NCBI GenBank assembly: GCA_964515335.1
Contig: CAZETS010000022.1
Location: 5,547-69,546, forward strand
Origin: TMED88 sp964515335
Lineage (GTDB): Bacteria > Myxococcota_A > UBA9160 > UBA4427
Length of the DNA: 64,000 nucleotides
Direction: 5' to 3'
This document shows, one piece after another, positions 8,573 to 16,876 of the stretch (positions are counted from its first letter, which is position 1; every line of letters begins with the position of its first letter). The translations under genes and the position numbers were made by a program. The notes below the pieces were generated by a model. That model searched no databases. It worked only from the letters and a program-made list of their open reading frames with translations, and was not told where the DNA came from.

Positions 8573-9351
8573 GCGAGCGACCGAAGCTGGCCGTCTTCAA
8601 GTTCGCCTCGTGCGACGGGTGCCAGGTCTCCATCCTGAACCTCGACGAGACGCTGCTCGCCCTCGCCGACCGGGTGGAGATCGCCTTCTTCCTCGAGGCG
8701 ACCAGCCGCGTCGACCCCGGCCCCTACGACGTGGCCCTGGTCGAGGGCAGCATCACCACCGCGGCGGACGTCGCGCGGATCGAGCAGGTGCGGGCCTCCT
8801 CGCGAACGCTGATCACCATCGGCGCCTGTGCGACCGCCGGCGGCATCCAGGCGCTGCGCAATCTCGCCGACGTCGAGGAGTGGAAGCGGCACGTCTACCC
8901 GCACCCCGAGTGGATCGACGCGCTGGCCAGCTCGACACCGATCGCCGACCACGTGCGCGTCGACGAGGCCATCCACGGCTGCCCGGTCGACCGCGAGCAA
9001 GTGCTGCGCGTGCTGCTGCGCGCCCTGCTCGGCGCGGCCTCCGACCTGCCGAGCGGTCCGCTGTGTCTCGAGTGCAAGCGCGCGGGCCACGCGTGCGTGG
9101 TCGTGACGAAGAACGCGCCCTGCATGGGACCGGTCACCCGGGCGGGCTGCGGAGCGCTCTGCCCGAGCCTCGGACGCGACTGCTACGCGTGCTTCGGCCC
9201 TGCCGACGACCCCAGCCCCGAGGCGCTCGCCGACCTGCTCGCGCGAAACGGCGACACCCGCCGCGACGTCACCCTGCGATTGCGCGGGGTGGCCGGCTGG
9301 GACCCGAAGTTCCGCGAACTCGCCGATCGACTGGAGGAGCGCGGTGGCTGA
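8569..9351 (+). CDS. hydD: [NiFe] hydrogenase small (delta) subunit
   Basis: GTG at 8569 overlaps the hydG stop by four bases and yields 260 residues. The start FASCDGCQVSILNLDE carries the CxxC pair that binds the proximal [4Fe-4S] cluster. GACATAGG and HGCPVD supply further ligands. The C-terminal part has the medial and distal cluster cysteines (CLECKRAGHAC, APCMG, AGCGALCP, CYACFGP). There is no Tat signal or membrane anchor, as expected for the soluble group 3b type. The gene ends eight bases inside hydA. Confidence 0.93.
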   Translation: MSERPKLAVFKFASCDGCQVSILNLDETLLALADRVEIAFFLEATSRVDPGPYDVALVEGSITTAADVARIEQVRASSRTLITIGACATAGGIQALRNLADVEEWKRHVYPHPEWIDALASSTPIADHVRVDEAIHGCPVDREQVLRVLLRALLGAASDLPSGPLCLECKRAGHACVVVTKNAPCMGPVTRAGCGALCPSLGRDCYACFGPADDPSPEALADLLARNGDTRRDVTLRLRGVAGWDPKFRELADRLEERGG

Positions 9352-10657
9352 GCGGCGCACGATCGAGGTGGGCGCGCTGGCGCGCGTCGAAGGCGAGGGA
9401 GCGCTCCACGTCACGGTCGAGGGCGGCGCGGTCAGCGACCTGCGCCTCGAGATCTTCGAGCCGCCGCGCTTCTTCGAGTCGTTCCTCCGCGGGCGCGCCG
9501 TCGGCGAACTGCCCGACCTGGTGGCGCGCATCTGCGGCATCTGCCCGGTCGCCTACCAGATGAGCACCGTCCACGCCCTCGAGGCGATCTTCGGCGTCGA
9601 AGTCGATCCGGCGGTGCGCGCGCTGCGACGGCTCTACTACGCGGGCGAGTGGATCGAGAGCCACGTCCTCCACATGGTGTTCCTGGCGGCGCCCGACTAC
9701 CTGAATCTCGACGACGCCATGGCGATCGCCCGCACGCATCGCGCCGAGGTCGAGCGCGCGCTGCGCGTCCGGCGTGCCGGCAACCGCATCCTCGAGCTGC
9801 TGGGCGCTCGCGCCGTCAATCCCGTGGGCGTGGTGATCGGCGGCTTCGCGCGCGTGCCGACCCGCGCCGAGCTCGACGCCCTCGCCGACGAGCTGCGGGC
9901 GGTGCGCGCCGACGCAGAGGCGCTGCTCGACTGGCTGGCCTCGCTGCCGGTGCCGAGGCGCCCGCAGCCGATCGAGCTGGTCTCGCTGCGCCATCCCGAC
10001 GAGTACCCGATGAACGAGGGACGCATCGTCTCGAGCGCGGGCATCGACATCGCGGCCGCCGACTTCGACGCGATCTTCGAGGAGACGCAGGTCGAGCACT
10101 CGACGGCGCTGCACTGCCGCGTGCGCGAGCGCGGCGCCTACCAGGTGGGGCCCCTCGCGCGACTGCTGCTCAACCACGAGCGGCTGGCCCCGGTGGCGGC
10201 CGGCGCCTTCGCGGCGCTCGCCGACCGCTTCGCCGAGCCCGACCCGGCGGCCTCGGTGTTCGCCCGCGGCATCGAGGTGCTGCAGGCCATCAACGAGGCC
10301 ATCGCGGTGGCCCACGACCTCGACCCGCCCGCCACGCTGCAGCCCGAGTGGTCGCCGCGCCCGGGACGCTTCGCCTGGGCGACCGAGGCGCCCCGCGGCG
10401 TGCTCTGGATCGAGCTGGCGACCACCGGGGACGGACACGTCGAAGAGATCCGCATCGTGCCACCGACGTCCCAGAACCAGGCCCGCATCGAAGAAGACCT
10501 GCGCGGGCTCGTCCCAGGTCTCCTCTCGGGCAGCGACGCCGACGTGAGCCGCGCGTGCGAGTCCGCGATCCGCGACTACGATCCGTGCATCTCCTGCGCG
10601 ACACACTTCCTGACCCTGCACCTCGATCGGGGAGACCCGCCATGCGAATCCGCGTAG
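9344..10657 (+). CDS. hydA: [NiFe] hydrogenase large (alpha) subunit
   Basis: GTG at 9344 lies within the end of hydD and gives 437 residues. Both metal-ligand motifs are intact: RICGICP with C64 and C67, and DPCISCATH with C415, C418 and H421, so the NiFe(CN)2CO site should form. Sixteen residues follow H421, which would be removed by the maturation protease encoded next. The short overall length and lack of extra domains fit the group 3b bidirectional NADP-type enzymes. The operon context (hydB, hydG, hydD just upstream) makes the assignment firm. The last 16 bases overlap the protease gene. Confidence 0.94.
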   Translation: MAERRTIEVGALARVEGEGALHVTVEGGAVSDLRLEIFEPPRFFESFLRGRAVGELPDLVARICGICPVAYQMSTVHALEAIFGVEVDPAVRALRRLYYAGEWIESHVLHMVFLAAPDYLNLDDAMAIARTHRAEVERALRVRRAGNRILELLGARAVNPVGVVIGGFARVPTRAELDALADELRAVRADAEALLDWLASLPVPRRPQPIELVSLRHPDEYPMNEGRIVSSAGIDIAAADFDAIFEETQVEHSTALHCRVRERGAYQVGPLARLLLNHERLAPVAAGAFAALADRFAEPDPAASVFARGIEVLQAINEAIAVAHDLDPPATLQPEWSPRPGRFAWATEAPRGVLWIELATTGDGHVEEIRIVPPTSQNQARIEEDLRGLVPGLLSGSDADVSRACESAIRDYDPCISCATHFLTLHLDRGDPPCESA

Positions 10658-11127
10658 TCGGCCTGGGGACCTCGTTCGGAGACGATGCCGCCGGTCCGCT
10701 CGTCGCCACCGCCCTGGCGAACGGACCGCCGCTTCCGCCGGACGTCGACGTGGTCACCTGCTACCGCCCGGTCGACCTCGTCGAGCTGCTCGACGGGGTG
10801 GACGCGGCCGTCGTCGTCGACGCCGCCCGCTTCGGCGCCCGGCCGGGAACCGTGCACGAGGTCGCACCCGGGCGCGTCGCCGAATCGGCGCGCACCTCGT
10901 CCCACGGACTCGGCCTGCGCGAGGCCCTCGCCCTGGCCGAAGCGCTCGATCGCGCGCCGCGCCGCATCTCGGTGGTGGCGATCGAGGCAAGGGGCGAAGA
11001 CAGCCGCTCGCTCTCGCCCGAGGTCGAGTCGGCGGTCGACGAGGCGGCCGCCGTCGTGCGCGCCCGCTGCCGCGCCTGGCGGACCGGGGCCGCCCCGGCG
11101 TCGACGGAGACCTCGACGCATGCATGA
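10642..11127 (+). CDS. Hydrogenase maturation protease (HycI/HyaD family)
   Basis: A 161-residue protein starting MRIRVVGLGTSFGDDAAGP, the G-x-G-N/S-x-x-xDD-xxG opening of the HycI/HyaD/HoxW endopeptidases. These cut the C-terminal peptide off the large subunit after nickel is inserted. The conserved aspartate (VVVDAARF, near residue 59) and SSHGLGLREAL, with the nickel-sensing histidine, are present. It begins 16 bases before hydA ends, in another frame, and its stop overlaps hypA. The alanine-rich C-terminal tail is probably not important. Confidence 0.9.
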   Translation: MRIRVVGLGTSFGDDAAGPLVATALANGPPLPPDVDVVTCYRPVDLVELLDGVDAAVVVDAARFGARPGTVHEVAPGRVAESARTSSHGLGLREALALAEALDRAPRRISVVAIEARGEDSRSLSPEVESAVDEAAAVVRARCRAWRTGAAPASTETSTHA

Positions 11128-11362
11128 GGCGAAGCTCTGCCTGTCGATCGTTCGCATGGCCGAGGAGGTCCTCGCCCGCGAGCACGCCGCCGTGGTGCAC
11201 CGCGTCGAGCTGGCGATCGGCGAGCTGTCGGGGGTGGCGCCCGAGGCCCTCGAGGCCGCGTTTCCGATCTGCGCCTCGGGGACGCCGGTGGAGGGCGCCG
11301 CACTCGACTGGCGGCTGACCCCGGGGCGCGACCTGCGGCTTTCGTCCGTGGAGGTCGGGTGA
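11120..11362 (+). CDS. hypA: HypA-like nickel chaperone lacking the zinc ribbon
   Basis: ATG at 11120 gives only 80 residues. The beginning is HypA: MHEAKLCLSIV with the nickel-ligand His2-Glu3, the VELAIGELSGV strand and an EGAALDW strand. In ordinary HypA of about 113 residues, roughly 35 residues follow that hold two CxxC pairs in a zinc ribbon, then the chain closes with a strand like DLxLxSIEVE. Here DWRLTPG runs straight into RDLRLSSVEVG, so the start, nickel site and last strand are kept but the ribbon is missing in frame. No CxxC occurs anywhere in the protein. The gene overlaps the protease stop and hypB. It may still deliver nickel, or rely on HypB. Confidence 0.8.
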   Translation: MHEAKLCLSIVRMAEEVLAREHAAVVHRVELAIGELSGVAPEALEAAFPICASGTPVEGAALDWRLTPGRDLRLSSVEVG

Positions 11363-12084
11363 TGTGCGGCACCTGCGGCTGCGGCCGCCCCGACGCGAGC
11401 GACGGGCACGCCGCGCACGCCCACGCGACGCAGACCCGGCGGGTCGAGGTCGAGCGCTCGATCCTCGCGCAGAACGATCGCAACGCGGCGCACCTGCGCG
11501 AGCGGCTCGCTTCCCAAGGCATCGAGGCGATCGGCCTGCTCGGCGGCCCCGGCGCCGGCAAGACCGCGCTCCTCGAAGCAACCTTCGCACGGCTCGGGGA
11601 CGCCGCGCGCCACCACGCCGTGGTCGAGGGCGACTGCGCGAGCGATCTCGACGCCCGCCGCATCGCGGCCACCGGCGTGCGCGCCACCCAGGTCGCCACC
11701 GGCGGCGTCTGCCACCTCGATGCGCATCTCGTCGATCATGCGTTGGAACGCCTCGACCTCGAAGACGTCTCGCGCCTGTGGATCGAGAACGTCGGCAACC
11801 TGGTCTGCCCCGCGCCGTTCGCCTGCGGCGAGTCGCGGCGCGCGCTGTTGATCTCGACGCCCGAGGGCGACGACAAGCCCACCAAGTACCCGGCCAGCGT
11901 GGCCGCCGTCGACCTGCTGGTGGTGTCGAAGGCCGACCTGCTGCCGCACGTCCCCTTCGACCCCGACCGCTGTGCCGACGCCGCCCGCCGCATTGCACCC
12001 GATCTTCCGGTGCTGACCGTGTCGGCCCACACCGGCGCCGGCATGCGGGAATGGCTGCGCTGGGTCGAGACCGGAGCGCTCTGA
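11362..12084 (+). CDS. hypB: HypB nickel-insertion GTPase
   Basis: ATG at 11362 overlaps the hypA stop (TGATG); a GTG one codon upstream is also in frame. The 240-residue protein opens MCGTCGCG, the N-terminal CxxCxC high-affinity metal motif, followed by a short histidine-containing stretch. The GTPase part has a P-loop GGPGAGKT at 61-68, the GVCHLDAHLVDHAL metal and switch region, IENVGNLVCPAPF and an SKADL base-specificity motif. HypB works with HypA to load nickel into the large subunit. Confidence 0.95.
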   Translation: MCGTCGCGRPDASDGHAAHAHATQTRRVEVERSILAQNDRNAAHLRERLASQGIEAIGLLGGPGAGKTALLEATFARLGDAARHHAVVEGDCASDLDARRIAATGVRATQVATGGVCHLDAHLVDHALERLDLEDVSRLWIENVGNLVCPAPFACGESRRALLISTPEGDDKPTKYPASVAAVDLLVVSKADLLPHVPFDPDRCADAARRIAPDLPVLTVSAHTGAGMREWLRWVETGAL

Positions 12085-12085
12085 G

Positions 12086-12319
12086 ATGTGCCTCGCCGTG
12101 CCGGGACAGGTGATCGAGGTCGCCCACGAGGAGGGCCTTCGCAGCGCGCGGGTCGACTTCGGCGGTGTGCGCCAGCGCGTCTGCCTGGAGACCCTGCCCC
12201 ACGCCCGTCCCGGCGACTGGATCCTGGTGCACGCCGGGTTCGCGCTGCAGATCCTCGACGAGGAAGCGGCCCGGCAGGTGCTCGCCTGGGCGGCCGGATC
12301 GCCGCCGGACGCCTCGTGA
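12086..12319 (+). CDS. hypC: HypC chaperone
   Basis: A 77-residue protein starting MCLAVPGQVIEV, the HypC/HupF signature in which Cys2 binds HypD and the iron-CN/CO intermediate. The rest is the small OB-like barrel (ARVDFGGV, then GDWILVHAGFALQ). The gene starts two bases after hypB and ends in a GTGA overlap with hypD. Confidence 0.95.
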   Translation: MCLAVPGQVIEVAHEEGLRSARVDFGGVRQRVCLETLPHARPGDWILVHAGFALQILDEEAARQVLAWAAGSPPDAS

Positions 12320-13443
12320 AGTTCGTCGACGAGTACCGCGACCCGGAGGCCGTGCGGCGCGCCGCCGCCCGGGTGATCGGCCGGGCGACGCGGACCTGGC
12401 GCGTGATGGAGGTCTGCGGCGGACAGACCCACAGCATCGTCGAGAGCGGGCTCGACGAGCTGCTCGGCGACGCCGTCGAGCTGCTGCACGGCCCGGGCTG
12501 CCCGGTCTGCGTCACCCCGGCCCCGGTGCTCGACCGCGCCATCGCGCTCGCCGGCAGGGACGACGTCACCCTCGCGAGCTTCGGCGACATGCTGCGTGTG
12601 CCGGGCAGCGGCGGCGACCTCTTCGGCGCACGCGCACGGGGCGCGGACGTGCGCGTCGTCTACTCGCCCCTCGATGCGCTGCGCCTGGCCGAGGAGCTGC
12701 CCGATCGCGAGGTGGTCTTCCTCGCGGTCGGCTTCGAGACGACCGCGCCGGCGGTGGCGGGCGCCCTGCGCGCGGCGCGCGCACGCGGCACCGAGAACTT
12801 CTCGGTGCTCGTCGCCCACGTGCGCGTCCCCCCGGCGCTGCGCGCGATCCGCGCCGCCCCGGAGTGCGGGGTGGACGCGTTCCTGGCGGCCGGCCACGTC
12901 TGCACGGTGATGGGCACGGGCGAGTACGCGCCCCTCGTGCGCGAGCTGCGCGTGCCGATCGTCGTGACCGGCTTCGAGCCGCTCGACCTGCTGCAGGGTG
13001 CGGCGCTCGCCGTCGAGCAGCTCGAGCGGGGCGAGTCACGGGTCGAGATCCAGTACGACCGCGCGGTCCGGCCCGAGGGCAACCCGGATGCGCGCGCGCT
13101 GCTCGACGAGGTGTTCCGCATCTCGGACCGGGAGTGGCGCGGCATCGGCGTCGTGCCGGGCGGCGGGCTGTCACTCGGCGAGGCGTACCGGGCGTTCGAT
13201 GCCGAGCACCGGTTCGCAGACACGACGCCCATCACGGCTTCGCGCGATGCCTCGCCGCATCCGGCGTGCCATGCCGGCGAGGTGCTGCGCGGCGTGATGC
13301 GGCCGCCCGCCTGCCCGCACTTCGGCACCCAGTGCACACCCGAACGGCCGCTCGGCGCGCCCATGGTTTCGTCGGAGGGCGCCTGTGCGGCGTACTACCG
13401 CTACCGGCTCGCCGACCCCGTCGAGGAGGTGGCTGCACGATGA
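12316..13443 (+). CDS. hypD: HypD, Fe(CN)2CO assembly scaffold
   Basis: GTG at 12316 (overlapping the hypC stop) gives 375 residues, typical for HypD. Conserved cysteine motifs are present: MEVCGGQTHSI, GPGCPVCVTP, AGHVCTVMG, and the C-terminal [4Fe-4S] region (PHPACHAGEV, CPHFGTQCTPE, SEGACAAYYRY). HypD with HypC holds the iron centre while cyanide and CO ligands are added. Its stop overlaps hypE as ATGA. Confidence 0.95.
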   Translation: MKFVDEYRDPEAVRRAAARVIGRATRTWRVMEVCGGQTHSIVESGLDELLGDAVELLHGPGCPVCVTPAPVLDRAIALAGRDDVTLASFGDMLRVPGSGGDLFGARARGADVRVVYSPLDALRLAEELPDREVVFLAVGFETTAPAVAGALRAARARGTENFSVLVAHVRVPPALRAIRAAPECGVDAFLAAGHVCTVMGTGEYAPLVRELRVPIVVTGFEPLDLLQGAALAVEQLERGESRVEIQYDRAVRPEGNPDARALLDEVFRISDREWRGIGVVPGGGLSLGEAYRAFDAEHRFADTTPITASRDASPHPACHAGEVLRGVMRPPACPHFGTQCTPERPLGAPMVSSEGACAAYYRYRLADPVEEVAAR

Positions 13444-14501
13444 CACGGCCGCTCGATCCGCAACGACTCGCCCAGCCGAGCTGCCCGACGCCCGAGGCCC
13501 CGGATCGGGTCGTGCTCGCCCACGGCGCCGGCGCCGGCGCTTCAGCGCGGCTGCTGGCCGACCACGTCCTTCCGCACCTCGACAACGCCTGGCTGCGCGC
13601 CGCCCACGACGGTGCGCTGCTCGAGATCGACGCCTCCCGCATCGCCGTCACCACCGACACCTTCGTGGTCTCGCCCCTCGAGTTTCCGGGCGGCGACATC
13701 GGAAGCCTCGCCGTACACGGCAGCATCAACGACCTGGCGATGTGCGGCGCGCGCCCGCTCGCGCTCTCGTGTGCGCTGGTGATCGAGGAAGGCCTGCCGA
13801 TCGAGACCCTCGAGCGCATCGCCGCGCGGATCGGCGAGGCGGCGCGGACAGCGGGCGTGCCCGTCGTCACCGGCGACACCAAGGTGGTCGAGCGGGGCAA
13901 GGGCGACGGCCTGTTCGTCAACACGACCGGCATCGGCGTCGTGCCGGCCGGCCGCACGCTGCGGCCCGACCGGGTGCGGGCCGGCGACGCGATCCTGGTC
14001 TCGGGCCCGATCGGCGACCACGGGGCGGCGGTGCTGTCGGTGCGCGAAGGATTGGGCTTCGAATCGGATATTCTTAGTGATTCCGAGCCCTTGTCAGGTA
14101 TCGCCGAGAACCTCCTCGAAGCCGTTCCCGAGGTGTCGTGCCTGCGCGATCCGACCCGGGGCGGCCTCGTCGCCGTGCTCCACGAGATTGCCCGGGCGGC
14201 CGCAGCCGAAATCGAGATCGAGCCGGCGCGGGTCCCCGTGAACGGACCCGTGCGCGCCGCCTGCGAGCTGCTCGGACTCGATCCGCTGTCGCTCGCCTCC
14301 GAGGGGCGCTTTGTCGCGTTCGTCCCCGAAGCACGCGCCGAGCGTGCGCTCGAGGTGCTGCGGCGTCATCCGCAGGGCACCGAGGCGACACGCATCGGCA
14401 CGGTGCTCGCCGGTCGTGATCGCGTCGTCGCCCGCACCGCGTACGGGACGCGGCGATTGCTGCCGCTGCCGGCCGGCGACCCGCTGCCGCGGATCTGCTG
14501 A
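13440..14501 (+). CDS. hypE: HypE, thiocarboxamide dehydratase for cyanide ligands
   Basis: ATG at 13440 gives 353 residues. The protein has the PurM-like ATP-binding fold (VHGSINDLAMCGARP, VVTGDTKVVERGKGDG, SGPIGDHGAA, RDPTRGG) and ends in PRIC, the C-terminal cysteine that HypF carbamoylates and HypE dehydrates to thiocyanate. The open frame runs far upstream but only as an overprint of hypC-hypD. It abuts hypF through a TGATG junction. Confidence 0.95.
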   Translation: MTRPLDPQRLAQPSCPTPEAPDRVVLAHGAGAGASARLLADHVLPHLDNAWLRAAHDGALLEIDASRIAVTTDTFVVSPLEFPGGDIGSLAVHGSINDLAMCGARPLALSCALVIEEGLPIETLERIAARIGEAARTAGVPVVTGDTKVVERGKGDGLFVNTTGIGVVPAGRTLRPDRVRAGDAILVSGPIGDHGAAVLSVREGLGFESDILSDSEPLSGIAENLLEAVPEVSCLRDPTRGGLVAVLHEIARAAAAEIEIEPARVPVNGPVRAACELLGLDPLSLASEGRFVAFVPEARAERALEVLRRHPQGTEATRIGTVLAGRDRVVARTAYGTRRLLPLPAGDPLPRIC

Positions 14502-16876
14502 TGGAAGCCCGCGATCGTCGCGAGGTCAGGCTCCTCGGTCTCGTGCAGGGCGTCGGGCTGCGACCCTGGATCGCGCGCCGTGCCCGCGCGCTCGCTCTCG
14601 ACGGCGAGGTGCGCAACGAGCCGTGGGGCGTTCGTGTGGTGCTCGAGGGATCGCGCGACGCGATCGACCGTTGGCTCGGCGGGGTCCGCGACCAGCTGCC
14701 GGCGGGTGCGGAGATCGAGTCGATCGAAGTGGTCGAGGCCACCGCGCAGCGAGCACGCGGCTTCCGCATCGCGCCGAGTGCGACGTGCGCCGACGACACG
14801 CCGACCCGCATCCCGCCCGACCGCCCGGTGTGCGCCGCCTGCCTCGAAGACCTCTTCGACCCTGCGAGCCGACGCCACCGCTACGCGTTCGCCCACTGCG
14901 CGCAGTGCGGCCCGCGCGCTTCGGTGCTGCTCGCCCTGCCCTGGGATCGCGACCGCACGACCATGCGCGAGTTCCGGATGTGCGGAGACTGCGCGCGCGA
15001 GTACACCGACGCGAGCGATCACCGCTTTCACGCCGAGTCGATCGCCTGCCCGGCCTGCGGGCCGCGACTCGAGGCGCGCACGACCGACGGCAAGCGCCTC
15101 ACCGGCGATCCGATCGAGCAGGCTGCGGCCTGCCTGCACTCGGGCGGACTCGTCGCCGTGAAGGGATACGGCGGCTACCACCTGCTCTGCGATGCGACCC
15201 GCGCCGAGCCGGTGGCGCGGCTGCGCAAGTGCAAGGCTCGGCCCACACGGCCGCTCGCGGTGCTGGTGCCGGACGCCGCATCGGCCGCCGCGCGGGTCGA
15301 GCTGGCGAACGAAGACCTGCGTTGGCTCGACGGCCCGGCGCATGCGGTGGTGGTGGCGCCCCGACGCAGAGAGCCGCCTTCGGCACCCGCCCGCACCCCC
15401 GACATCGCCTCCGAGATCGCCCCCCGCACCCACGACCTCGGCCTGATCCTGCCGGTTGCCCCCGTCCACTGGCTGCTGATGTTCGGCCCGGGTTCGCGGC
15501 CCGGCGTCGACGCGGCCCGCTTCGGGGCGCTGGTCTTCACGTCCGCGAACCGCAGCGGCGAGCCGACGCTCCACGACGACGCCGACGCGCTCTCGCGGCT
15601 CGCCGGGCTGGCGGATCTCGTGGTCGGCCACGATCGGGCGGTGGCCCGGCCGAGCGACGACCCGGTCGTGCGCAGCGCCGCGCCCGGCCCGATCGCGTTG
15701 CGGCTCTCGCGCGGGACGGCGCCGCTCGTCCTTCCCGCGCCGCAAGCCGCCGGTGGCGGGCCGGTCGTGCTCGCCGTCGGCGGCGACCTCAAGGCGGCGC
15801 CGGCCCTCGCACTCGACGGCGAGATCGTGCTCGGCGAGCACGTCGGCGACCTCGCGAGCGTGGACGCCGCCGATGCGCTCGAGGCCCGAGCCGCTTCGCT
15901 CTGCGAGCTGACCGGGGCGCGGCCGACGATCGTCGCCCACGACCTGCATCCGGGCTACGCGGGCACCGCGATCGCCGAGCGGCTCGCCGGCGCGCTCGGT
16001 GCGCGAACGATCGCCGTGCAGCACCACCACGCACACGCGGCGGCGGTGCTCGTCGAGCACGAGCACGAAGGCCCCGCCCTCGCATTGGTGCTCGACGGCG
16101 GCGGCTTCGGGCCCGACGGCACGGTCTGGGGCGGCGAGCTGCTGCGCGTCGACGCACTCGGGGCGACGCGCGTCGCGCACCTCGAGCGCGTTCCTCTGCC
16201 GGGCGGCGACGCCGCCGTCCGCGAACCGTGGCGCATGGCGTGGGCGTGGCTCGAGCGCGCGTTTCCTTCGGGCGATGCGCCGGTGCTGGCCTGGCAGCGG
16301 CGTCGCGACGCGTCGTCGCTGGCGGTGCTGGCGCGGGCCGCGCGGCGCGGCGTGGGCAGCCCGCTCACCTCGTCGTGCGGCCGGCTCTTCGACGCCGTGG
16401 CCTGCCTGCTCGACCTCGGCGACGAGGCACAGCACGAGGGCGAGCTCGCGATCGCCCTCGAGTCGCTCGCGGCGGACGGCGACTGGACGGCGAGGCCCCG
16501 GCGCGCGCTCGCTGACGCCCAAGCGTCGATCCCCACGGCGCCGCTCGTGGCGTCGATCGTCGCCGACAGGGCGCGCGGCGCGGATCGCGGCAGCCTCGCG
16601 CGCCGCTTTCACGTCGAGCTGGCGGAAGTCCTCGCCGCGCGAGCCGCCGCGGCCTCGCGCGAGAGCGGCCTGCGCGACGTGGCGCTCTCGGGCGGCTGCC
16701 TGCAGAACCGGATCCTGCAGGGCGAGCTCCTGCGCGCCCTGCAGGACTACGATCTGCATCCGCTGCCCCACCGCCGGCTGCCGCCCAACGACGGCGGCCT
16801 CGCCGCCGGCCAGGCGGCGGTCGCGCGGGCCCGCGCGAAGGGCGGGATCAGCCCGGCCGGAACGCCCCCGTCATGA
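14501..16876 (+). CDS. hypF: HypF carbamoyltransferase
   Basis: The last gene of the hydrogenase operon encodes 791 residues. Domains in order are: an acylphosphatase-like N terminus (LVQGVGLRPW, residues 14-23), two zinc fingers (CAACL with CAQCGP, CGDCA with CPACGP), a YrdC-like domain (LVAVKGYGGYHLLCDA, RKCKARP), and a Kae1-like C-terminal domain with the HHHAHAA metal site and LSGGCLQN. This set makes the carbamoyl group for the cyanide ligands from carbamoyl phosphate and ATP. The gene runs 29 bases into the converging DUF389 gene. Confidence 0.95.
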   Translation: MEARDRREVRLLGLVQGVGLRPWIARRARALALDGEVRNEPWGVRVVLEGSRDAIDRWLGGVRDQLPAGAEIESIEVVEATAQRARGFRIAPSATCADDTPTRIPPDRPVCAACLEDLFDPASRRHRYAFAHCAQCGPRASVLLALPWDRDRTTMREFRMCGDCAREYTDASDHRFHAESIACPACGPRLEARTTDGKRLTGDPIEQAAACLHSGGLVAVKGYGGYHLLCDATRAEPVARLRKCKARPTRPLAVLVPDAASAAARVELANEDLRWLDGPAHAVVVAPRRREPPSAPARTPDIASEIAPRTHDLGLILPVAPVHWLLMFGPGSRPGVDAARFGALVFTSANRSGEPTLHDDADALSRLAGLADLVVGHDRAVARPSDDPVVRSAAPGPIALRLSRGTAPLVLPAPQAAGGGPVVLAVGGDLKAAPALALDGEIVLGEHVGDLASVDAADALEARAASLCELTGARPTIVAHDLHPGYAGTAIAERLAGALGARTIAVQHHHAHAAAVLVEHEHEGPALALVLDGGGFGPDGTVWGGELLRVDALGATRVAHLERVPLPGGDAAVREPWRMAWAWLERAFPSGDAPVLAWQRRRDASSLAVLARAARRGVGSPLTSSCGRLFDAVACLLDLGDEAQHEGELAIALESLAADGDWTARPRRALADAQASIPTAPLVASIVADRARGADRGSLARRFHVELAEVLAARAAAASRESGLRDVALSGGCLQNRILQGELLRALQDYDLHPLPHRRLPPNDGGLAAGQAAVARARAKGGISPAGTPPS

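Noticed and set aside
10576..12897. A 773-codon minus-strand frame across the hydrogenase accessory genes
   Set aside because: It mirrors hypA-hypD, which have all family motifs; the product is low-complexity and has no ribosome site.
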